Shown here: piece by piece, positions 56,301 to 64,000 of the stretch
Layout: every line of letters begins with the position of its first letter
Position numbering within the stretch: position 1 is the first letter of the stretch
NCBI RefSeq assembly: GCF_020497125.1
Contig: NC_059073.1
Coordinates: 13,785,225 to 13,849,224 of the forward strand
Direction of reading: 5' to 3'
Length of the DNA stretch: 64,000 bases
From: Mauremys mutica
Taxonomy: Eukaryota; Chordata; Testudines; Geoemydidae
Translations under genes and position numbers: made by a program
Notes under the pieces: generated by a model
Seen by the model: only the letters and a program-made list of their open reading frames with translations
Databases searched by the model: none
What the model was told of the DNA's origin: nothing

Positions 56301-57380
56301 GGAAGCTGGTTAATATGAAAGGTAGAGGAGAGGGAGACAGATATTCCTGGGGTTTCCCAAGAATGATGGGTGTCGCCCTTTGCCCACAGCTGCTGAACAT
56401 GGTGCTTCTGTAGCACTAGCCAGCCACTTTGAGGAGGTCTAAACTGGCTAATTACCGGAACTTCCATATACAAAATTTAATACATGTCTATTTTGTAATT
56501 AAATAAATATCAATTTTCCCCAACTGCCCTTCTGCCTAGTTATTTAAATGAATTTTATTTATATGCTGGTCTTTTTTTTGTGGTTAACTAATGGGATTGG
56601 TTAGTTTATAATGATTCTTTTGTGATGAATTAAAATGGATAGTCCTAACCTGCAATTCTCACAAATACCCCTTTTTTGTGACAAGTGCAAGCCAGAAAGA
56701 TTAGGGTGGGTAAAATGGATGTCCTATTGGCAAATTTAAACCTGGAACAGTAGCAGTCAACCTTTTAATTGTTAATATAGGTGTGCTTCCAACATTCACA
56801 AAATTGAGGCTTAAATTGAAAACATTTATTTATAAAAAGGCATTACCTTATTATGGAATCACAGAAATTAGAGAAAGAAAAGGTCTACTAATTCATGAAT
56901 GCCAGCTCCCTTGTCCAAGACAACACTGGTCATTATATTGTAATCTTTAAGCTTTACGAGGTCTACTTTTAAGTAATTTGACACGGGTCTAATCCATAGC
57001 CTAGTAGATATCCCCTAACAGTAGCTTGGAGTGGTTACCAATTTTCTAAGAAATTAAGGGCCTGATTTTTAAAATATCTGAACCCACAGCTTACACCGAC
57101 AAACACTTCAGTAATACAAACTGGCAGGGGGGAGGGAGGAAGAGGGAGATGTCTTATAAACTAACCAAATCTGCTAATCAAGGAGATACCTACATGGTTT
57201 TATCTGGGCCCACAGTTATGAAATTGAAGGCAAAAAGTGGGTTCAATTTGAGGACTTTGTAGTGTTTTGGGGCTTTATTAATTTTGCAAGATTTTAGTAT
57301 GGAGGTGAATATTTAAACCAATATTTAAACCAATATTTTTTAAAAGTCATTGAACATGCTTAACAATTTTGAATTCAGTC
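56301..57380. other. Unassigned sequence, no gene seen
   Basis: AT-rich. Contains a tandem duplication of 'atatttaaaccaat' near 57,309-57,337. No gene recognised. Confidence 0.5.
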
Positions 57381-57935
57381 AGTGGCATATTACCCACTGG
57401 GCAACGGGGCCTCTTCCCAGGACCCCCGGCCAATTGGGGGACCCCGGAAAAATGGGCATCCCCGCACCCTGCTCTGCCTGCCCGGCGCTCCAGCTGGAGA
57501 GCGGGGTCAGGGTGTCGGGGCTTGCTATAAGAAGATAAGAATGGCTATACTGGGTCAGACCAAAGGTCCATCTAGCCCAGTATCCTGTCTTTCTACAGTG
57601 GCCAATGCCAGGTGACCCAGAGGGAATGAACAGAACAGGTGATCATCAAGTGATCCATCCCCTGTTCTCCAGTCCCAGCTTCTGGCAAACAGAGGCTAGG
57701 GACATCATCCCTGCCCATCCTGGCTTGCCCCACTTTGCTTGCCCGGTGCTCCTGCTGGGGAACGGAGTTGGGGCATGGGGGCTTGCCTGCCCTGCCCCAG
57801 CTCCCCGGCTGCAGCGACGGGCAGGCAGGCAGAGTGGGGCAAGCCCCAACCCTGCTCCCGGGTAGAAGCACGGTGGGGAAGGGCCCCTACTTGCTCTGGC
57901 CAAGAGGCCCCACCAAAACCTAATCTGCCCCTGCT
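57381..57935. mobile_element. GC-rich hAT-like MITE, split by a CR1 tail
   Basis: Starts near 'cagtggcatattaccc' and ends near 'cctaatctgcccctg', an inverted-end theme common to turtle hAT derivatives. Duplicated internal text ('ttgcccggtgctcctgctgg' against 'ctgcccggcgctccagctgg') flanks the CR1 piece at 57,530-57,720. No target duplication could be read. Confidence 0.5.
57530..57720 (-). mobile_element. CR1 LINE 3' end
   Basis: 'gaagataagaatggctatac', 'tgggtcagaccaaaggtcca' and 'tctagcccagtatcctgtct', then 'gtgatccatcccctgttctc', are the 3' UTR of a distinct CR1 subfamily in minus orientation. Only the tail is present. Confidence 0.8.
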
Positions 57936-58400
57936 TATAGTTTGAAGTTTCTGCTATTTAAAGTAAGAATAATTGACTGCATTGCTTTCATTTGCTTATC
58001 TACTAAGAAACAATACACATTTCACATCTATTTTGCACAATCAAACAGGAATTCAAGTTCATTTATAAAAATAAAATACTGTCTGATGATTCGCTTCCCT
58101 TTATTCATGGTATTTGACGAGGCTAGAAGGATATTGCAATGAAGATGAAGCAGCTTAGTTATTGAAGAATTTAATCTTTGTGGACTTCAAAACACTTGAG
58201 CTCTGCATCAAAGTGATTTCATTTTTAAATCTTCATCACAATTTGTCCAGTTTCTTTATTATCATTGTCCTTGGTGGAGATTAGCGAGGCCACAAGGAAA
58301 CATACGCTAGGAAGTTTGAAAAATTATCCTGGCAATGAATTTCACAGGGGAGAAAAATAAAAAACCTTGATTCTCAGAGCAGTGTTTTTAAGATTGACTG
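57936..58400. other. Unassigned sequence, no gene seen
   Basis: AT-rich; nothing recognised. Confidence 0.45.
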
Positions 58401-58479
58401 TGTAGAACCATAGGACTGGAAGGGACCTTGAGAGGTCTTCTACTCCAATCCCCTGCACTTAAGGTAGGACTAAGTATTA

Positions 58480-58783
58480 TTCTAGACCAGTGTTTCTCAA
58501 ACTGGGGTCGCCACTTGTGTAGGGAAAGCCCCTGGCGGGCTGGGTCAGTTTGTTTGCCTGCCCGTTCCGCAGGTCCAGCCGATCACGGCTCCCACTGGCT
58601 GCGGTTCACTGCTCCAGGCCAATGGGAGCTGCTGGAAGCGGCGGGGGCCGAGGGACTTACTGGCCATTACTTCCAGCAGCCCCCATTGACCTGCAGCGGC
58701 GAACCACGGACAGTGGGAGCTGCAATCGGCCAGACCTGCGGACGGGGCAAGTAAACAAACCAGCCCAGCCTGCCAGAGGCTTT
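58480..58783. mobile_element. hAT-type MITE 3, right end lost
   Basis: Starts 'cagtgtttctcaaactgggg' at 58,488 after 'ttctagac' (58,480-58,487), the same TCTAGA-centred target as MITE 2. The GC-rich hairpin interior resembles MITEs 1 and 2 ('ggtttgtttgcctgcc', 'cgatcacggctcccactggc'). It stops after 'ccagaggctt' without the right inverted end, so the right terminus and duplication were deleted. Confidence 0.75.
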
Positions 58784-59258
58784 ATTCCAGTGCTTAATTA
58801 TCTGACAATTAGGAAGTTTTTCCTAATGTCCGATCTAAACCTCCTTTGCTGCAATTTAAGCCCATTGCTTCTTGTCCTATCCTCAGAGATTAAGGAGAAC
58901 AATTTTTCTCTCCTCCCCTCCTTGTAACAACCTTTTATGTATTTGAAAACTGTTATCATATCCCCCCTCCGTCTTCTCTTCTCCAGACTAAACAAACCCA
59001 GTTTTTTTCAGCCTTCCCCTCATAGGTCATGTTGTCTAGACCTTTAATCATTTTTGTCACTCTTCTCTGGACTCTCTCCAATTTGTCCAAATCCTTCCTG
59101 AAATGTGGCATCCAGAACTGGACCCAATTCTCCAGTTGAGGCCGTATCAGCACGGAGTAGAGAGGTAGAATTACTTCTCGTGCCTTGCTTACAACACTCC
59201 TGCTAATACATCCGAGAATGAGGTTTGCTTTTTTTGAAACAGTTGACACATATTTAGC

Positions 59259-59813
59259 TTGTGGTCCACTATTACCCTGCGATCACTTTCTGCTGTACTC
59301 CTGCCTAGGCAGTCATTTCCCATTGAGCAAATACTTACCAGCAACCACACACCACACAACAAAAACACTAACCCAAGAACCTATCCTTGCAACAAAGCCC
59401 GTTGCCAACTTTGTCCACATATTTATTCAGGGGACACCATCATAGGACCTAATCACATCAGCCACACTGTCAGAGGCTTGTTCACCTGCTCATCTACCAA
59501 TGTGATATATGCCATCATGTGCCAGCAATGCCCCTCTGCCATGTACATTGGCCAAACCGGACAGTCTCTACGCAAAAGAATAAATAGACACAAAACTGAT
59601 ATCAGGAATCATAACATTCAAAAACCAGTAGGAGAACACTTCAACCTCTCTGGTCACTCAGTAACAGACTTAAAAGTGGCAATTTTGCAACAGAAAAGCT
59701 TCAAAAACAGACTCCAACAAGAAGCTGCTGAACTGGAATTAATTTGCAATCTAGATACCATTGACTTGGGCTTGAATAGAGACTGGGAGTGGATGGGTTA
59801 TTACACAAATTGA
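59259..59813 (+). pseudogene. GIY-YIG endonuclease end of a Penelope ORF, fused to antisense CR1
   Basis: 184-codon open frame. Residues 1-22 come from antisense CR1 by chance; residues 23-184 are Penelope. A zinc-finger-like linker lies at C44, C49 and C52 (PCNKARCQLC). The GIY-YIG domain has VIY at 82-84 and YIGQTG at 96-101, followed by 'SLRKRINRH' (103-111), which holds the conserved arginine region. A C-terminal 'EAAELELICNLDTIDLGLNR' and 'DWEWMG' end matches the family. It reaches the natural stop with no internal stop. In the intact protein this nuclease nicks target DNA for reverse transcription; here the RT is gone, so it is a remnant without known expression. Confidence 0.8.
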
Positions 59814-60175
59814 ATCTATTTCCCCATGTTAAGTATCCTCACACCTTCTTGTCAAGTGTCTGAAATGGGCCATCCTGATTATCACTACAAAAGTTTTTTT
59901 TCTCCTGCTGATAATAGCTCACCTAATAGCTCACCTTAATTAATTACTCATATTACAGTTGGTATGGCAACACCCATTTTTTTCATATTCTCTGTGTGTG
60001 TATATATATATCTTCCTACTGTATTTTCCACTGCATGCATCCGATGAAGTGGGTTTTAGCCCATGAAAGCTTATGCTCAAATAAATTCATTAGTCTCTAA
60101 AGTGCCACAAGTACTCCTCGTTCTTTTTGCTGATACAGACTAACATGGCTACCACTCTAAAACCCATTTCCCATT
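59314..60175 (+). mobile_element. Penelope-like element, 3' 840 bp, with 11-bp target duplication
   Basis: The insert is 59,325-60,164. 'catttcccatt' occurs exactly at 59,314-59,324 and 60,165-60,175. It contains the C-terminal part of the Penelope ORF with the GIY-YIG endonuclease, then the 3' tail ending 'tggctaccactctaaaac'. The reverse transcriptase portion is missing through 5' truncation. Lies in a CR1 in opposite orientation. Confidence 0.9.
60000..60014. repeat. Short (TG)n(TA)n microsatellite
   Basis: A short alternating purine-pyrimidine run in the Penelope tail, read directly. Confidence 0.6.
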
Positions 60176-60307
60176 TTGTATGTGTGCAACTGATTGTTCC
60201 TTCCTAAGTGGAGTACATTGCATTTGTCCTTACTGAATGTCAACCTATTTACTGCAGACCATTTCTCCAGTTTGTCCAGATCATTTTGAATTTTAATCCT
60301 ATCCTCC

Positions 60308-60550
60308 GGCTGTTAACCAAAAGGATGGTGGTTCAAGCCCAACCAGGGACAGTGGTAACCCTGTGTTGGAGGGGGAGAGATAGTTCAGTGGTTTGAGCAT
60401 TGGCCTGCTAAACCTAGGGTTGTAAATTCAATCCTTGAGGGGGTCATTTAGGGATCTGGGGCAAAAATCTGTCTGGGGATTGGTCCTGCTTTGAGCAGGG
60501 GATTGGACTAAATTACCTTCTGAGGTCTCTTCTAACCCTGATATTCTGTG
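60308..60550 (+). mobile_element. tRNA-derived SINE with a second tRNA-like head in front
   Basis: The main SINE (60,364-60,550) has box A-like 'gatagttcagtggtttgagc' and box B-like 'gggttgtaaattcaatcc', and the same body as 4,628-4,803. It keeps the fuller 3' version 'ttggtcctgctttgagcagg' and ends 'ccctgatattctgtg'. The 55 bases before it ('ggctgttaaccaaaaggatg', 'gtggttcaagcccaacc') look like a separate tRNA-like 3' half with its own box B. CR1 text resumes at 60,551 without a readable target duplication. Confidence 0.7.
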
Positions 60551-61315
60551 AAAGCACTTGTAGCCCCTCCCAGCTTGGTATCGTCCGCAAACTTTATCAG
60601 TGTACTCTCTGTGCCATTATCTAAATAATTGATGATGATATTGAACAGGAAACCAGAACTGATTCCTGTGGGACCCCACTTGATATGCCCTTCTAGCTTG
60701 ACTGTGAACCACTGATAACTACTCTCTGGGAACAATATTCCAACCAGTTATGCACCCACCTTATATTAGCTTCATCTAAGTTATATTTCTCTAGTTTGTT
60801 TATGAGAAGGTCACACAAGACAGTATAAAAAGCCTTGCAAAAAAAAAAGCACCCACCTTATCTAATATCAAGATATACCACATCTACCACTTCTCTCCTA
60901 TCCACAAGGCTTGTTACCCTGTAAAAGAAAGCTATTAGGTTGGTTTGACATGATTTATTTTTGGCAAATCTATGCTGAGTGTTACTTATCACCTTATTAT
61001 CTTCTAGGTGTTTGCAAATTGATTGCTTAATTATTTGCTCAATTATCTTTCTGGGTACTGAAGTTAAGCTAACTGGTCTGTAATTCCTTGGGTTGTCCTT
61101 ATTCCCCCTTTTATATATGTTTGCTATATTTGCCCTTTTCCAGTCCTCTGGAATCTCTACCGTCTTCCTTGGCTTTTTGAAGATAATCGCTAAGGGCTCA
61201 GATATTCCCTTAGTGAGATCCTTGAGTATTCTGGGATGTATTTCATCAGGCCCTGGTGACTTGAAGACTTGTAACTTGTCTAAGTAATTATAACTTGTTT
61301 TTTTCTATAGTGTCT

Positions 61316-63230
61316 CACACTTTGTTTCTTATATAACACATCTCACTGATATAAGTTAATATTTGTCAGCATTGTGGAAGAAATGCCTCAGTAGAAATAA
61401 TTTGACTGGGGAAAGGCATGGTGCACTAGCACTGAGGAATCATTCTGTCATAAGGGACATTATACAAGAAAGTAGAAAAGCAGGAATGGGTGAACGAACT
61501 AAAGGCAACGAAGCTGTTTGATTTAAGGGGGAGAATGAGGCCATCATAAGAAGCAAGATACATGATGTGTAGGCCAAGGAGGAGCTGTGCAGGGCCCTGG
61601 ATTTGAGCTTAAGAAGTTTAAATGTTGAGCAAAGGAGAGCTAGTGGAGGGATTCCACAAGGGGAGTGATATGGCCAGAAACAATGGGCAAAGAAGATAAT
61701 TTTAGCAGCTGCAGACTGGATGGACTGGAGAGCAGCAAGGTGGGAATCAGATGCCAGACTGGAGGTTGTTTCAGTAATCAAATCAGGAGATGACCTGGGC
61801 ATGGATGGATGTTTTAGCTATTTGGACAGAAAGGGAAGTCTTTTCTTTTTGAATATGTTATGGAAGAAGGATGCAGTTAAGACATAGGGCTAGATTTTTA
61901 AAGGTATTTAAGTGCATAATGAGATTTGCAAAAGCACAATGGTCTTGTCCACAGAAGAGGAGAAATGAGGATGCAGAAGGGAAAATATTCAACTCAGTTT
62001 GGTCCATGATTAGCTTGATCCGGCAGCGTGCCTTTCTGGCGATGGCTAGAGAATTAGATGTGCAGGAGTGGATTGATGGAGACAGATCAGGCATCTAGAG
62101 GTAGATTTGTGACTCAGCATAGTAATGACAGTTGTGTGTGAATGAATGAGGTCATCCGAGGATAAGGTGTAGAGGAGAGAGCCCTAAGGACATAGCCGTA
62201 TGGGAGTTGCAGAAAGGAGGAGGAGAAGAACCAAAAGAGATGCTGAAAGAACAATTGACGAGGAGGAGAAACCTTCCTAAAACTTTTAATGAAAAGGTTA
62301 CCCAAAAAAGTCATCTTGTAGCAAAGAGAATCTTTTAGTTGCATCTAATATTCTCTCCTCCATCTGACTTTGCTTTTGCAATAAGGCAACCCTATGTTGT
62401 TTTTTGAGCTGGAGGAAAATGACATATGGTGGTGTTTAATAATTGAATGTATTACAGCGCCTCATGTAAAATAATCGGCCCTGGTAGTACTGTACATACT
62501 GCTCAGTTGCCTCTGAGAATGAAGAACTATGCAAATTTTTTAAAGGTAACTGTGCTATTCTTGCTTAGATTGCTATGAACATACATAAGTGAAATTAGTG
62601 ATGTTAAATTATGGAACTGAATGTGAAAGAGCCAGTTTATACTTACGCTGTCTCTCGCCCTTCCTTCTGTTTTTCTTTTCAGCTCATTTTGCCCCATGAC
62701 ACTAATTTTAAAGGATTATGTTGCTGATTACTGTTGATCGTACCTTTGTTGGCTTAATCACTAATAGGCCAGAAATTGTATGTTGGCTTGATCGCTAATA
62801 GGCCAGAAGTTGTATGAACAAGCAAATTGGGATCTAAACTCATTTTTATTTAATTCTATTTTTCCTACGTGAAAACAGAGATGGAAACATTACATTTTAC
62901 AGTATAGAATCCCTGTCTTTTATTATTATTTCACAATTTTTCATTACCTTGTATCTGAGAATATGTAGGTGCTTTACAAATATAAATAAGTTAATTATAA
63001 TGTTAATTATTTTGGTTCTGTATTACACTAATGCTCACAACTCCTGAGCAGGCCTTTTCTCTTAGATCCTGTGCAAACCAATAGTAAAATTTCCCTCATC
63101 TGTAGTTCTTACCATTTAGTTTTAACAGAAACTCAACAACTGGTTATAGAACAATTGGAAGGAGAGGTTAAAAACTATGTGTGTGAACGGTTGCCTAGAC
63201 TGACCACATGCAGAATCACAATTTGGTTTG
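61316..63230. other. Unassigned sequence, no gene seen
   Basis: Purine-rich stretch around 61,430-62,250 with frames on both strands and no recognisable domain. An imperfect tandem duplication of about 40 bases is visible near 62,748-62,815 ('ggcttaatcactaataggcc' and 'ggcttgatcgctaataggcc'). Confidence 0.5.
62748..62815 (+). repeat. Imperfect 35-bp tandem duplication
   Basis: 'ttggcttaatcactaatagg' with 'ccagaaattgtatg' is directly followed by 'ttggcttgatcgctaatagg' with 'ccagaagttgtatg'. A local duplication with three differences. Confidence 0.8.
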
Positions 63231-63234
63231 TTTT

Positions 63235-63410
63235 TTTTGGGGGGGGGAGGTCATTAATTGAACTTCATAGCACTCCTGTGAGTTTGGTGATTAGTCTTTT
63301 ATCTATTTTGCAGATGGAATACATTGACACACAGAATATAGGTGATGTGCCCAAGGTTGCATTTTGAGTAGTGGCAGAGCTGAGAGAAAATTCAGAACAG
63401 ACCTCTACTC
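63235..63410 (-). mobile_element. MIR/CORE-SINE fragment
   Basis: 'cttttatctattttgcagat', 'tgcccaaggttgcattttga' and 'gtagtggcagagctgagaga' follow the MIR core in reverse complement. Confidence 0.55.
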
Positions 63411-63639
63411 TGAAGTTCTGTTCAGTTTTATCTACCTCTCCAATGGCCAGTGGCTGTCCCAGCCCTCCTGGCTGCAGAGCTTTTCAGAGGGAAATTCCAA
63501 ACTTGACAGGACAATTAGCCCAGTCACTTTGAGGGCAGAGAGCCATTTTAAATATTTTTGGAACAATCTCTTAGCCTAATTTTTCTCATCCCTCTGAAGC
63601 AGGATCATAATCAAACACAAATTAAAGGAGACTCTGCAG

Positions 63640-63735
63640 CGGGACTGGATAAAATTCTATGGCCTATGTCATACAGGAGGTCAGACTAGATGATCTGCTC
63701 GTTCCTTATGGCCTTCAGAGCTATGAATTTGAGTC
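63640..63735 (+). mobile_element. CR1 LINE 3' tail, plus orientation
   Basis: 'catacaggaggtcagactag', 'atgatctgctcgttccttat' and 'ggccttcagagctatgaatt' is the CR1 3' terminal sequence in forward orientation, the only plus-strand CR1 end seen in the window. Confidence 0.7.
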
Positions 63736-64000
63736 ATAGGAAGAAACTCCCAAAGGGGACATAAAAAAGATCAGTACTCCCACTTCACCTCATGTTAAAT
63801 CAAGATGATGGGACGATGATTGACCTCTTTGCATCTGGAAACAGCAGTAAAGGACCCGGAGGTGGTCTCCATATGTCAGAACCTGGGATTTGATGTGATG
63901 TATGCTCTCTTGCAAAGAGGGGCAATATTTCTGCTATATGCCATCCCACCTTTTGCACTATTCCATGGGATCATACAAAAGACAGGAAGGAGAAAGCACC
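63736..64000. other. Unassigned sequence, possibly DIRS-related
   Basis: 'aaatcaagatgatgggacga' and 'acctgggatttgatgtgatg' did not match any family securely. No gene seen before the window ends. Confidence 0.3.

Larger units (their letters stand above)
58404..61315 (-). mobile_element. CR1 LINE, 5'-truncated, carrying three later insertions
   Basis: CR1 text can be followed through 58,404-58,487, 58,784-59,324, 60,165-60,307 and 60,551-61,315, with the gaps filled by a hAT MITE, a Penelope element and a tRNA-SINE. Minus-strand frames keep CR1 RT blocks: '[20 protein letters not shown]' (58,956-59,249) and 'IINYLDNGTESTLIKFADDT' (60,532-60,735). The 5' break lies near 61,315. With insertions removed, about 1.5 kb of CR1 remains. 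Confidence 0.85.

Overview
This window is vertebrate nuclear DNA, most likely from a turtle. I could not support a single host gene or exon on either strand. The turtle call is an inference from the repeats: many CR1 LINE fragments with the amniote CR1 3' tail, a tRNA-derived SINE of the turtle type, CORE-SINE/MIR copies, Penelope-like elements, a DIRS-type retrotransposon with inverted ends, and many palindromic hAT, pogo/Tigger and Harbinger-type MITEs. There are no operons, bacterial genes, CRISPR arrays or rRNA genes. The short open frames over most of the window look like chance frames in AT-rich intronic or intergenic sequence.

Layout: 1-8,580 is mostly unassigned sequence with an ancient repeat tail, a MIR, an imperfect palindrome, a tRNA-SINE, a Penelope 3' end on the minus strand and an unclassified GC-rich block. 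8,588-14,985 is a nearly whole DIRS-type element: left inverted repeat with a TATA box, gag zinc-knuckle relic, reverse transcriptase/RNase H relics, tyrosine recombinase relic, internal complementary region and right inverted repeat. A hAT MITE is inserted in its reverse transcriptase, and a CR1, itself carrying a minisatellite/hAT end, is inserted downstream. 15-26 kb is sparse. 26.7-27.8 kb is a pogo-type MITE split by a solo LTR. 28.0-29.1 kb holds a second DIRS fragment bounded by 37-bp direct repeats, followed by a palindromic Penelope end. 31.0-35.3 kb is a nest of MITEs, MIR, CR1 and a 1.2-kb LTR. 37.9-40.8 kb is a composite element with inverted ends that carries microsatellites and an LTR-like piece. 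42-53 kb has several CR1 copies, the best preserved at 51.6-52.8 kb. 53.8-54.5 kb is a 5S-headed, Deu-type SINE split by a hAT MITE. 57.4-61.3 kb is another nest, including a Penelope 3' end that still has an open GIY-YIG endonuclease frame.

The nests give a relative order of insertion: CR1 and DIRS bodies are hosts, and hAT MITEs, Penelope and tRNA-SINEs landed in them later. Target-site duplications readable by eye support several of these boundaries. All family assignments are from memory of consensus sequences and protein motifs and were not checked against a repeat library.
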